NCBI GenBank assembly: GCA_017962275.1
Contig: JAGCVQ010000029.1
Location: 1-33,665 of the forward strand
DNA: 33,665 bases
Source of the DNA: Bacteroidales bacterium
Lineage (GTDB): Bacteria > Bacteroidota > Bacteroidia > Bacteroidales > WCHB1-69
Direction of reading: 5' to 3'
The notes below the pieces were generated by a model, which ran no database searches, had not been told where the DNA came from, and worked only from the letters and a program-made list of their open reading frames with translations. This document shows, in pieces, positions 1-7,987 of this stretch. Each line of letters opens with the position of its first letter. Within the stretch, counting starts at the first letter, position 1. Position numbers and translations under genes: made by a program.

Positions 1-1242
1 GTGAACCTCTATCCGTTCAAGCAAACCATTGAGAAAGAGGGAACTACGTTCGAGGATGCCATCGAGAACATCGACATCGGCGGCCCTTCGATGCTGCGCA
101 GCGCGGCCAAGAACCATGCTTTCGTGACCGTGGTGGTCGATAACGCCGACTACGCCACGGTACTGGAAGAGCTCAAGACGCATGGCGACACCACGTTGGA
201 GACCCGCCGCCGTCTGGCCGCCAAGGTCTTCCGCCACACCGCCGCCTACGACACCTATATTTCCACCTACCTCACCGAGAAAGTGGGCGAGACAGAACCT
301 GAGAATCTGACGCTTACGTTCACTAAGAAGCAGTCGCTGCGCTACGGCGAGAACCCCCATCAGGAGGCTGCCTTCTATGCTGGCAAGAAGCAAGGCTATT
401 CGATGGCATGGGCCGAGCAACTGCATGGCAAAGAACTGTCTTACAACAATATACAGGATGCGGATGCCGCCCTGCAGATTTTGCGCGAGTTCGACCGCCC
501 GACGATGGTGGCCGTGAAACACAAAAATCCCTGCGGCGTGGGTATCGGCGAGAGTGCGTTGGAAGCTTGGACCCGCGCATACGAGGCCGACAGCGTCTCC
601 ATTTTCGGCGGCATCGTGGCATCGAACCGTGAAATTGACCTGCCGACTGCCGAGGCGATGAAGCCGGTCTTCCTCGAAATCATCCTCGCGCCCTCGTTCA
701 CGCAGGAGGCTTTCGACCACCTCTCCACCAAGAAGAACATCCGGCTGATGACTTTCAGTACCGACAAGGCCAACGCCGACGAGAAGATGTTCGTGAGCGT
801 GGCCGGCGGTCTGCTTTGTCAGTCCCTCGACCGCAAGCGCTTTGAGGATTATGAGATCAACGTGGTGACCGAAAAAGCCCCGACGGCTGAGGAGATGGAG
901 AACCTGAAACTCGCGATGACGATTTGCAAGCACGTTCGTTCCAATGCCATCACGGTGGCCTGCGACGGTCGCATTGCCGGCATCGGTGCGGGACAGATGA
1001 ACCGCGTGGGTGCCGCCCATATCGCCATGGAAGAGGCTAAGGCAAAGGGAATTACCGCCAATCTGTGTCTCGCCAGCGATGCCTTCTTCCCCTTCGATGA
1101 TGTGGTGAAGATGGCGCACGAATACGGTGTCACCGCCATTATTCAACCCGGCGGCAGCGTCCGCGACGAGGATTCGATCAAAGCCTGCAACGAGCTCGGG
1201 ATTGCGATGGTGTTTACGGGAGTACGGCACTTCAAACATTAA
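1..1242 (+). CDS. purH: Bifunctional AICAR formyltransferase / IMP cyclohydrolase, 5'-truncated by the window
   Basis: PurH carries out the last two steps of purine synthesis: formylation of AICAR with 10-formyl-tetrahydrofolate, then ring closure to IMP, in the cytoplasm. The window opens inside the gene. The first codon, GTG, is the second Val of the family motif VVNLYPF and not a start. The end of the cyclohydrolase (MGS-like) domain is present, with IGGPSMLRSAAKNH. It is followed by the complete formyltransferase domain, with LRYGENPHQ, the catalytic Lys-His motif AVKHKNPCGVG, the segment SIFGGIVASNREID, and the C-terminal IIQPGGSVRDEDSI and MVFTGVRHFKH. There are 413 codons here against roughly 500 in the family, so about 90 N-terminal residues lie outside. 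No damage is visible. Identity is very secure. Confidence 0.97.
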   Translation: MNLYPFKQTIEKEGTTFEDAIENIDIGGPSMLRSAAKNHAFVTVVVDNADYATVLEELKTHGDTTLETRRRLAAKVFRHTAAYDTYISTYLTEKVGETEPENLTLTFTKKQSLRYGENPHQEAAFYAGKKQGYSMAWAEQLHGKELSYNNIQDADAALQILREFDRPTMVAVKHKNPCGVGIGESALEAWTRAYEADSVSIFGGIVASNREIDLPTAEAMKPVFLEIILAPSFTQEAFDHLSTKKNIRLMTFSTDKANADEKMFVSVAGGLLCQSLDRKRFEDYEINVVTEKAPTAEEMENLKLAMTICKHVRSNAITVACDGRIAGIGAGQMNRVGAAHIAMEEAKAKGITANLCLASDAFFPFDDVVKMAHEYGVTAIIQPGGSVRDEDSIKACNELGIAMVFTGVRHFKH

Positions 1243-1265
1243 GTTTCAAAAATAATCCTTGAACA

Positions 1266-1279
1266 GCCCCGTTTGGGGC
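1266..1279 (+). terminator. Short GC hairpin after purH, possible weak terminator
   Basis: GCCCC and GGGGC pair around a GTTT loop 23 bases after the purH stop. No T-run follows, so it is a poor intrinsic terminator. It may only be a 3'-end hairpin, and purH and ung could be co-transcribed. Confidence 0.25.
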
Positions 1280-1290
1280 AAGAGCTAACA

Positions 1291-1330
1291 AGTTCAAAGT
1301 TCAAGGTTCAAAGTTCAAAGTTCAAGGTTT
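1291..1330 (+). repeat. Heptamer tandem repeat RGTTCAA, five copies, abutting the ung start
   Basis: Five exact 7-base units (AGTTCAA, AGTTCAA, GGTTCAA, AGTTCAA, AGTTCAA) run from 1291 to 1325. A partial GGTTT follows, and then directly the ATG of ung at 1331. The tract therefore occupies the position where a ribosome-binding region would be. The same unit recurs five times at 21298-21332. Confidence 0.9.
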
Positions 1331-2005
1331 ATGGCCGTTAATCCGAATATAGAGGAATCATGGAAACGCGTCCTTTGGGACCAGTTCCAGGCGCCGTATT
1401 TCGCGGAGTTGAAGGCGTTTTTGGTGGAGGAGAAGAAGCACTATCAGGTGTTTCCTCCCGGGCCGAAGATTTTCAACGCGTTCAATTCCACGCCGTTCGA
1501 CAAGGTGAAGGTCGTGATTATCGGGCAGGATCCGTATCACGGCGAGGGGCAGGCGCACGGTTTGTGCTTCTCGGTGCAGGACGGCGTGCCGATTCCCAAG
1601 TCGCTGCAGAACATCTTCCGGGAGCTGAGTACGGACGTGGGTTTCGTGCCTCCGAGAAGCGGCAATTTGCAGTCGTGGGCCAACCAGGGGGTGCTGCTGC
1701 TCAACGCGACGCTTACCGTGCGGGCGCATCAGGCTGGCTCGCACCAGCGTCACGGCTGGGAAACCTTCACCGATTGTGCTATCCAGCGCCTGTCGGAACA
1801 ACGTGAGGGTCTCGTCTTCCTGCTTTGGGGCAACTATGCCATTGAGAAGCAGCATCTTATTGATACGAGTAAACATTACGTGCTCACCGCCCCGCACCCG
1901 TCACCGCTTTCCGCCTCCCGAGGCTTCTTCGGCTGCCGGCATTTTTCGAAGGCGAACGAGATTCTGATGTCGATGGGGAAGAGCCCGATAAACTGGCAGT
2001 TGTGA
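1331..2005 (+). CDS. ung: Uracil-DNA glycosylase, family 1
   Basis: Ung removes uracil from DNA and starts base-excision repair. The 224-residue length is normal for family 1. The water-activating motif GQDPYHGEGQAHGLCFSV is at about residues 62-79, with the catalytic Asp. GVLLLNATLTVRAHQAGSH follows in mid-protein. Near the C-terminus HPSPLSASRGFFGCRHFSKAN carries the His of the DNA-intercalation loop (HPSPLS). The ATG at 1331 follows the heptamer tract directly. No Shine-Dalgarno sequence is seen, as is usual in Bacteroidota. The gene lies 88 bases after purH with no clear promoter between them, so read-through from purH is possible. It converges on the metallophosphoesterase gene across 68 bases with no convincing terminator. 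Confidence 0.97.
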   Translation: MAVNPNIEESWKRVLWDQFQAPYFAELKAFLVEEKKHYQVFPPGPKIFNAFNSTPFDKVKVVIIGQDPYHGEGQAHGLCFSVQDGVPIPKSLQNIFRELSTDVGFVPPRSGNLQSWANQGVLLLNATLTVRAHQAGSHQRHGWETFTDCAIQRLSEQREGLVFLLWGNYAIEKQHLIDTSKHYVLTAPHPSPLSASRGFFGCRHFSKANEILMSMGKSPINWQL

Positions 2006-2073
2006 TGGGGCATAGTTTGTGGATAGAAGTTGTAATGATTCCCAGCGATAAAAAGTGAATCGCAGTCGTGTTG

Positions 2074-2841
2074 TCAAATCTCAATGACTCTTCCAGGAAT
2101 GAAGCCATTTGAGAGATGTTCGTTATGGGCAATGTAACCTAACTGGTTAGAAAGGATTCGAGTTTTGCCAATTTGTGCGTCTATGTTGCGGTGGGAATGA
2201 CCGTAGATCCAATAGTCAATGTCAGAATCCGCAATATAATTCCCCAACTCCACCGAAAATGCTCCGTTGATATTGCTGCCACTAAACTCAGGTGCTGTGC
2301 AAAGTCCTGTCGGGACATGGTGCGTGAGGACGATTTTAGTTTTAGCTGTGCTATTTCCAACGGCCTGTTTCACAAAATGCAAGCACCTTTCATGCTCACG
2401 ATTGAAGTCTGCCGATGTCAGGAGATTGTCGCCACACATGATGCGGCGAAAGTCGGACACATACCGTTCCGTGTTGTATGCATTTTTGATATCGATATGC
2501 GCCCAAAGCGTAGATGCGATAATCTCTGCATTGCCGATTCGTTCTACCGTGTTTGAGCATATTCTGACATTAGGGAATAATTCCCAGCAGTAAGAATCTG
2601 GCAGCGATGCAAGGTCATAGAAGGCATAAAACTCATGATTGCCCGGAGTGGCAATCACTTGCTCGAAATGGTCAGCCGCCCACTGCCAAAATGGATGCTT
2701 CATCAAATGCGTCTGCTCCAAATAGATAGTATCTCCAGCCAACAATAGAACATCGCCCACTACAGGTAGCGGATGCTCTTTCAAATAGCGGCTGTTGTCC
2801 GACAGCTCCAAATGTAAATCCGATGCAAACTGAATTATCAT
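2074..2841 (-). CDS. Calcineurin-like metallophosphoesterase
   Basis: A 255-residue cytoplasmic protein with no signal peptide or membrane segment. All five metal-binding blocks of the calcineurin-like phosphoesterase fold are present in order: SDLHLE (about 8-13), AGDTIYLE, TPGNHEFYAFYD, THHVP and YGHSHRN. It is predicted to be a dimetal hydrolase of a phosphomonoester or phosphodiester. The substrate cannot be read from the sequence. The start is 3 bases after the stop of the upstream winged-helix gene, so the two should be translated from one mRNA. The low GC of this segment compared with purH and the AddB-like gene suggests that the pair was acquired together. It could be a nucleotide phosphodiesterase, or the effector of a toxin-antitoxin or defence pair. 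Only the fold is secure. Confidence 0.9.
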   Translation of the reverse strand: MIIQFASDLHLELSDNSRYLKEHPLPVVGDVLLLAGDTIYLEQTHLMKHPFWQWAADHFEQVIATPGNHEFYAFYDLASLPDSYCWELFPNVRICSNTVERIGNAEIIASTLWAHIDIKNAYNTERYVSDFRRIMCGDNLLTSADFNREHERCLHFVKQAVGNSTAKTKIVLTHHVPTGLCTAPEFSGSNINGAFSVELGNYIADSDIDYWIYGHSHRNIDAQIGKTRILSNQLGYIAHNEHLSNGFIPGRVIEI

Positions 2842-2844
2842 ATC

Positions 2845-3807
2845 TTACGCTTGTTCAAAAATCTCATTACGCAAAACACCAAGATAGGTATTTACATCAC
2901 TTCGCGGATCGTGATCGTCCTGCAGAGACAAGACAAGCGAAAGCTTATCAACGTATTCTTCATCGGTAGGGATCGGAGGATACTGCCATACTTCCACGCA
3001 AAAGTCCCCCTCAATGGGGTTCACATTCACAAAATCACTCACATCGCGGTTCCGCCATTGTTCCGCTGTCAATGCGAAGGTCGTTGTCTCATCGGGGTTG
3101 AGTGCCGAATAGTGCGACAAAGCAGAGATGCCGGCCCGTTTGTACTGTTGGGGCTGTCCTACCTTGTCACAATAGAGACGTTGCTTCACGGGGGAGATGA
3201 AGTATTGCCTTGCCAGTTCATATAGTGTACGTTTGTCGCTATTGAAAACAACGTGTTTGAACCTTGCCTCATCCATCTCTATGCTGCACAGTTTCAGCCC
3301 TTCCAGCAATCGGAAAGCCCGGGTGAGAGTGACATATTGATATGGCGAAACTTGTTCTACTTCCTTGACTGTCTTGTGGTTCATGTCCACTCCCTGAAGG
3401 TAGGCCAGCAACAGCCATTGTGCCACGGCGGTGAGTCTTTCTCCTCTCACGGGTTCCGCTTCGCGAGCCGCTATCAGCAGATTGGGCAGGAAAGCGTATT
3501 TGCCAGACACAACGAAAAACACATCCTGTTCGATGAGGCGGTTGCGTTCGAAGTATGGAAGGCTCTCAAACGAGAACACAATGGGTTTGCCCAGAATGCT
3601 GTTCAATCGTTCAGCCGTCAGTTTCAACTTTCGAGGCGTGAACCTTTGCTTTGATTTCTGCTCAAGCAAGATGAAATCCAAATCTTTGAAGGATCCTGAA
3701 TAGAACAGGAAAGCCGTCCTCACCTCCACCCAAACCTGACGGAGGACGCTGTTATCCAAGCTTTCCAAAGGATAATCTTTGCCTGCGATGACGATTGTTT
3801 TATTCAT
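2845..3807 (-). CDS. Hypothetical protein with predicted winged-helix core
   Basis: I do not recognise this 320-residue protein by family. The start is taken as ATG at 3807 (MNKTIVIAGKDYPLES). A longer frame reaching 3852 would begin upstream of the promoter at 3842-3871, so that extension cannot be translated from this promoter. The middle, about residues 125-175 (LTAVAQWLLLAYLQG... VSPYQYVTLTRAFRLLEGLKLC), looks like a MarR- or AbiEi-type winged helix, with a segment-final leucine-rich helix. The C-terminal third, with EGDFCVEVWQYPP, is of unknown fold. There is no signal peptide. It is the first gene of a two-gene operon with the metallophosphoesterase, 3 bases apart. Regulator, antitoxin-like or substrate-sensing roles are all possible, and none is proven. 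Confidence 0.8.
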   Translation of the reverse strand: MNKTIVIAGKDYPLESLDNSVLRQVWVEVRTAFLFYSGSFKDLDFILLEQKSKQRFTPRKLKLTAERLNSILGKPIVFSFESLPYFERNRLIEQDVFFVVSGKYAFLPNLLIAAREAEPVRGERLTAVAQWLLLAYLQGVDMNHKTVKEVEQVSPYQYVTLTRAFRLLEGLKLCSIEMDEARFKHVVFNSDKRTLYELARQYFISPVKQRLYCDKVGQPQQYKRAGISALSHYSALNPDETTTFALTAEQWRNRDVSDFVNVNPIEGDFCVEVWQYPPIPTDEEYVDKLSLVLSLQDDHDPRSDVNTYLGVLRNEIFEQA

Positions 3808-3841
3808 TTTTGCACTATTTTCACATACACTGAAAACGATG

Positions 3842-3871
3842 CAAAAATACATAAAATATTTTGAATGACAA
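3842..3871 (-). promoter_or_regulatory. Bacteroidetes-type promoter for the winged-helix / phosphoesterase operon
   Basis: On the minus strand the -7 box TATTTTTG (3842-3849) lies exactly 19 bases downstream of TTG (3869-3871). This matches the Bacteroidetes TTTG / TAnnTTTG consensus. Transcription should start near 3836, giving a leader of about 30 bases before ATG 3807. The site also decides the start codon of that gene. Confidence 0.7.
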
Positions 3872-4041
3872 TATGTTTAATAAATTTTTTTTGACAATGC
3901 ACGAATAGTGCAACAGTCATCGTTATATCTGTTGTACTGATAAAACGGAAGCAACCTGATAACATTTCGGGATGCAGTGTGCCGTAAAAGATATTTTGGA
4001 AATGCTGTATAGGAAGAAGAGTGGTGTATTGAAAAAAAGCA

Positions 4042-4049
4042 TATTTTTG
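4042..4049 (+). promoter_or_regulatory. -7 box for the AddB-like gene
   Basis: TATTTTTG followed by CCACC lies 40 bases before ATG 4090 and fits TAnnTTTG. No good TTTG element is seen 19-20 bases upstream, so this is weaker than the other promoters here. The 282-base gap from 3808 to 4089 holds this box and the divergent promoter, and nothing else that I can identify. Confidence 0.5.
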
Positions 4050-4089
4050 CCACCACAGTGTAGAGTGAAAAATAGATAGTCAGCCAAAT

Positions 4090-7005
4090 ATGCCGTTTCT
4101 GAATCAGATAATAGAGAGAATCGTGGATGACAAGAGCGTTCCGTTGCACGAGGTGGCGGTGGTTTTGCCGAACCGGCGTGCGCGGAGGCTGTTGCTGCAG
4201 GGACTTTCGGATGCCAACGGGCGCAAGCCGATGTTCGCGCCGCAGATTTTCCCCATGGAGGAGTTCGTGTCCTGGCTCTCCCCCCTCAGCGTGGTGGATG
4301 CCGTCACGCAGCACCTGCGCCTGCACGAGCTCACACGGCATTTCCCCGGCAGCCGCTTCGAAACGCACCAGCTGCTCTCGTGGGGCACCGCCTTCCTGAA
4401 GGATATCAGCGACATGGACATGCAGCTGCAGGATGTGCCCGCCTGCCTGCGGGAGTTTGCCGAGGCTGCCCGGTTCGAAATCCCGTTCGGGAAAGAGGAT
4501 ATGTCCGAAACGGACCGCGAGCGGATGCAGTTCAACGAACTGTTAGCGGATATTTACGTGAAATACAAAGCGTTACTGGAGAGTCGGAAGGAGGCTTACG
4601 AGGGGATGCTTTACCGCGACTGCGCCGAGCATGTTTCGGAGTACGCCCGCAACTTGCCCTTCAAGCGGCTGATTTTCGCCGGATTCTATGCGTTGTCGCC
4701 GTCCGAATTGGAGATTATCCGCTATCTGAAAGAACATTTTCACACTGAGATATACTTTGATATCGACCCGTTCTACTGCCATATCGCGGAGGAGGCGCAT
4801 CTTCCCCACAGGGAGCGGGAAACCTCGTTTTTCATCAGCCGGAATTGCGAGAAGTTGGACTTGGATCCGAAGAAGCTGCTCTTCAACGAGGCGAATTTCG
4901 CCACCGTGCCTAAAAAGGTGTCCATTGTGGCCACGTCCAAGAATATGCGCCAGATTTACGGGGCAATCCAGGAGGTGGAACGCATCAAGGCGGGAAAACC
5001 GCTCGGGAACGATGGTCTGGTGGATATGTCGGACACGGCAGTGGTGCTCGCGGACGAGAACCTCCTGCTTCCTTTCCTGCTTTCCTATCAGCCTGAAAAC
5101 GTTAAGATTAACGCCACGATGGGATTTCCTTTCGAGGCGACACCGGTGAGCAATATCCTGCAGCAGGTGATGGCGATTTATGAGTCGGCGTTTGCGCTGA
5201 CCCCTAACGACGCTGCCGAGCTGATGTTCAGCGGCGAGGAGGTGGAGCGGCTTTGGGACCATGAGCTGCTGCGGGCAGAAAAACCGTCGCCGTCCTATTT
5301 CCCGACGGTGATGCATTATTCGCAACTGCCTCATAAAGAAGTTTTTGCGAATCTTCCGAAAACAGATATTGGTCGGCGGTTGCCCTCCGAGCTCCAGCGT
5401 TTCTGTGAATATGCCGAGACGGTGACCACGGAACGACTCTACCAACAACTTTGGCATGAGGTGAATCTCAAATTGGCGGATTTGCAGACCTCTTTCGATC
5501 AACATTTTGCCGAAGACGAGGGGGTGGACTATGCGTTTGCCAAGTTTTCGGTGACGAAGGCAGTGCATGACGTCTCCATCACGATTCAGGGTGACCCCGA
5601 CAAGGGACTTCAGGTGATGGGCCTTCTGGAGACGCGTATGCTGGATTTCAAGAACGTGATCATGCTTTCGGTCAACGAGGGGGTGCTGCCGAAGGGAATC
5701 TCCTACAATTCGCTGCTGCCGTTCGATTTCAAATACAAGTTCGACGGGCAGGAGGCCTTGCCGAACTATCTTTACCAGGATCAGGTGTATGCCTACCACT
5801 TCTTTAGGCTGTTGCAACGCGCCGAAAATGTGACGCTTATTTACAACAGTGCCTCCGATGTCAATTTGGCGGAGAAGAGCCGGCTCATCTCGCAGTTGGA
5901 GTACGAGGTGGTGTCGCAGCAACTCGAAAAGGTGGTGGAGATTCACTCCCAGAATCTTGATTTCGCCCTCGATTTGCCGGAAAAGTTGCCGATTTCGATT
6001 CCCAAGACCGATGAGGTGATGGCGATGCTGCACCGGTTCAAGTTTTCGGCCTCCTCGCTGCAAGCGTTCATCGCCTGTCCGCTGAAGTTCTACTTCCAGT
6101 ACCTGATGCGGATTCGGGAAACGCCGTTGCTCTCCGACCATCTGGAGGCTTACGAGTTGGGCACCGTCATCCACGCCCTCTATAAGCGAGCTTTCGATGA
6201 AATCAGGGAGGAATCGAACATGGAGCGATGTATCGGTGTTCTTCAGCATCACATTGACACCTCGGATGTTGACATCTGCGACGAAATTCGCAAGTTGCCC
6301 GGGCGCGAAACCCTGTCCGACAGGGATTTGGAGCAGGGATACTGGCTCATTAACCGACGCATCATCGGGGAGACCGTGAACAAGTACCTGGAGGTGGCGA
6401 AACGGGAGCTGACCACGGATTCGTGGAAAATCATGGCTAATGAGATGGAAGTCGATATTCGTGATTATCCGATTGTTCCGATTGACGGGAGCGAACATTT
6501 CCGTGTCCGGTTGACGGGCAGTCTGGACCGCGTGCAGCATATCGGCCGCGACGTGATGATTGTGGACTACAAGACGGGGAAGGTGGAGGAACCGCATCTG
6601 CGGGTCGGCGGGAACAAGTCCTCCGTTGACGATGCCGCGGCGGTATCGGCTGCCATGGAGCTGATTTTCACGGATAAAAAGTATGACAAACTGTTCCAAC
6701 TGGCACTCTATACTCTTATGTACGAGCATGTTGCCAAAGAAAAGCCCTCTTCGGTGCAAGTGGGTATTATCAGTACCCGGGCCGTCAATCGGAACCATCC
6801 CGATTATCTGCTTCCGGGTCTTATCTTGAAAGAAAATGACATCCTGCAATTCCGCAAAGAACTGTCAGACAGACTGAATCTGCTCTTTTGCGAGATCTTC
6901 GACCAGAAGGCGCCGTTCACGCAGACGGACAATCCCGAAACCTGCAAATACTGTGATTTCCTGCATCTTTGCGGCCGTCAAACCACCACAGAGAGCCGAC
7001 TATAA
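4090..7005 (+). CDS. AddB-like PD-(D/E)XK nuclease with predicted 4Fe-4S cluster
   Basis: A 971-residue protein resembling the AddB subunit of AddAB-type double-strand-break helicase-nucleases as found in Bacteroidota. The N-terminal part has a UvrD-like inactive-helicase look (VAVVLPNRRARRLLLQGL, GLLETRMLDFKNVIMLSVNEGVLP) but shows no Walker A GxGKS/T. The C-terminal nuclease domain begins near residue 650. ACPLKFYFQY gives the first cysteine, LTGSLDRV and MIVDYKTGK give the RecB-family Asp ... Asp-Tyr-Lys catalytic motif (about 808-832), and CKYCDFLHLC near 954-963 gives three more cysteines. The 1+3 cysteine layout is that of the AddB / RecB-like iron-sulfur clasp. It should process DNA ends for recombination together with an AddA helicase, but no addA lies next to it. 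The stop overlaps a terminator for the opposing folD. Confidence 0.88.
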   Translation: MPFLNQIIERIVDDKSVPLHEVAVVLPNRRARRLLLQGLSDANGRKPMFAPQIFPMEEFVSWLSPLSVVDAVTQHLRLHELTRHFPGSRFETHQLLSWGTAFLKDISDMDMQLQDVPACLREFAEAARFEIPFGKEDMSETDRERMQFNELLADIYVKYKALLESRKEAYEGMLYRDCAEHVSEYARNLPFKRLIFAGFYALSPSELEIIRYLKEHFHTEIYFDIDPFYCHIAEEAHLPHRERETSFFISRNCEKLDLDPKKLLFNEANFATVPKKVSIVATSKNMRQIYGAIQEVERIKAGKPLGNDGLVDMSDTAVVLADENLLLPFLLSYQPENVKINATMGFPFEATPVSNILQQVMAIYESAFALTPNDAAELMFSGEEVERLWDHELLRAEKPSPSYFPTVMHYSQLPHKEVFANLPKTDIGRRLPSELQRFCEYAETVTTERLYQQLWHEVNLKLADLQTSFDQHFAEDEGVDYAFAKFSVTKAVHDVSITIQGDPDKGLQVMGLLETRMLDFKNVIMLSVNEGVLPKGISYNSLLPFDFKYKFDGQEALPNYLYQDQVYAYHFFRLLQRAENVTLIYNSASDVNLAEKSRLISQLEYEVVSQQLEKVVEIHSQNLDFALDLPEKLPISIPKTDEVMAMLHRFKFSASSLQAFIACPLKFYFQYLMRIRETPLLSDHLEAYELGTVIHALYKRAFDEIREESNMERCIGVLQHHIDTSDVDICDEIRKLPGRETLSDRDLEQGYWLINRRIIGETVNKYLEVAKRELTTDSWKIMANEMEVDIRDYPIVPIDGSEHFRVRLTGSLDRVQHIGRDVMIVDYKTGKVEEPHLRVGGNKSSVDDAAAVSAAMELIFTDKKYDKLFQLALYTLMYEHVAKEKPSSVQVGIISTRAVNRNHPDYLLPGLILKENDILQFRKELSDRLNLLFCEIFDQKAPFTQTDNPETCKYCDFLHLCGRQTTTESRL

Positions 7006-7043
7006 AAAAGTGAGACGTTGAATGAATCCATCCAACGTCTCAC
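7003..7043 (-). terminator. Intrinsic terminator of the folD unit
   Basis: GTGAGACGTTG (7010-7020) pairs perfectly with CAACGTCTCAC (7033-7043). After one mismatch, ATG and CAT add three more pairs, leaving an AATC tetraloop. Read leftward, the hairpin is followed by a run of six T (7004-7009), the classic arrangement for terminating folD transcription. The T-run overlaps the TAA stop of the AddB-like gene. In the rightward direction there is no T-run. Confidence 0.75.
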
Positions 7044-7101
7044 ATCTTAACATCTCTCTAACGTCTAACGTCCCACGTCTAACGTCTCACGTCTCACATC
7101 T
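7034..7101. repeat. Heptamer tract MACRTCT between the AddB-like gene and folD
   Basis: About nine 7-base units of the form AACGTCT, CACGTCT or CACATCT, with one 4-base interruption at 7056-7059. The tract runs from the terminator hairpin into the last codons and TGA stop of folD (7094-7096). The right arm of the terminator is itself made of these units. Confidence 0.85.
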
Positions 7102-7966
7102 TCTTCATTCGTGCTGTCAGCGTATTCTGAAGCAGGCAGGCGGTGGTCATCGCGCCGGTGCCGCCCGGGGTGGGGGTGATGGCACCGCAAATCTGGGAGA
7201 CCTCGTCGAATTTCACGTCGCCGCAGAGGCGGTAGCCTTTGGGTTGGTCGGGCGCGTCAAGGCGGTGGATGCCCACGTCGATGACGGTGGCGCCTTCCTT
7301 GACATATTCGGCGGTGATCATCTCCGGTTGTCCGATGGCCACGATGAGGATGTCAGCGCGGCGGCACACCTGCGGCAGGTTCTCCGTGCGGCTGTGGCAA
7401 ACGGTCACGGTGGCGTTGATACTCTTCTGTAACATCAACATTGACAGCGGTTTGCCGACGATGTTGCTACGTCCCACAATCACGCAGTTTTTGCCGCTCG
7501 TTTCGATGCCGCTCCGTTGAATCAGCTCGATGACCCCGTGCGGGGTGGCCGGCAGGTAGCATTCTTTGCCGAGCAGCAGGTTGCCCATGTTCTCGGGGTG
7601 GAAGCAGTCCATGTCTTTGGCGGGGCTCACGTGGGCGGTCACTTTGTCGATGGAGATCTGCTTCGGCAGCGGCATCTGGATGATGTAGCCGTCGATTTCG
7701 TCGTCGTTGTTGAGGAAATCGATGGTGGCGAGGAACTCCTCCTCCGTGATGTTGGGCGAGAGGTGATAGACCGACGACATGAAGCCGACGCCCTTGCACT
7801 GTTTTTCGATGCTGCTGACGTAGCTGAGGGCGGCACCGTCGTCACCGGCGATGACGGCGGCGAGGTGCGGTGCACGCAACCCCTTGTCTAATAATCCTTT
7901 GACCGAAGTCGCGATTTCCGTCTTGATGGTGTCGGAAATCAGTTTTCCGTCGATGATGTGTGCCAT
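7094..7966 (-). CDS. folD: Methylenetetrahydrofolate dehydrogenase / methenyltetrahydrofolate cyclohydrolase, with the catalytic-Lys position replaced
   Basis: FolD interconverts 5,10-methylene- and 10-formyl-tetrahydrofolate, the one-carbon donor used by PurH. The 290-residue length is normal. Family motifs present are GYIIQMPLPKQI (with the conserved Gln), KDMDCFHPENMG (KDVDGF in most relatives), the NADP-binding CVIVGRSNIVGKPLSMLML, TVCHSRTENL, ADILIVAIGQPEMI and the C-terminal TPTPGGTGAMTTACL. The odd point is the motif that normally reads YVxxKxKxC. Here it is YVSSIEKQC, so residue 53, equivalent to the essential Lys (E. coli Lys54, human Lys56), is Ile; the second Lys remains at 55. The codon is ATC, two changes from either Lys codon. 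It starts 21 bases after the stop of the coiled-coil gene, which suggests one transcript. Its last codons merge into the heptamer tract. Confidence 0.95.
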   Translation of the reverse strand: MAHIIDGKLISDTIKTEIATSVKGLLDKGLRAPHLAAVIAGDDGAALSYVSSIEKQCKGVGFMSSVYHLSPNITEEEFLATIDFLNNDDEIDGYIIQMPLPKQISIDKVTAHVSPAKDMDCFHPENMGNLLLGKECYLPATPHGVIELIQRSGIETSGKNCVIVGRSNIVGKPLSMLMLQKSINATVTVCHSRTENLPQVCRRADILIVAIGQPEMITAEYVKEGATVIDVGIHRLDAPDQPKGYRLCGDVKFDEVSQICGAITPTPGGTGAMTTACLLQNTLTARMKKM

Positions 7967-7987
7967 AAATCGCTTGTATACTGTGAT

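Noticed and set aside
3808..3852. 15-residue N-terminal extension of the winged-helix protein
   Set aside because: It lies over and upstream of the -7 box at 3842-3849, so it would not be in the mRNA made from that promoter.
4573..6849. 758-codon minus-strand frame across the AddB-like gene
   Set aside because: Composition (His, Arg, Leu-rich) and lack of any motif mark it as a shadow of the real nuclease frame, which has intact catalytic motifs.
7022..7432. Plus-strand frames opposite folD and the coiled-coil gene (also 7517-7891 and 7958-8650)
   Set aside because: Antisense shadows. folD motifs on the minus strand are unambiguous.
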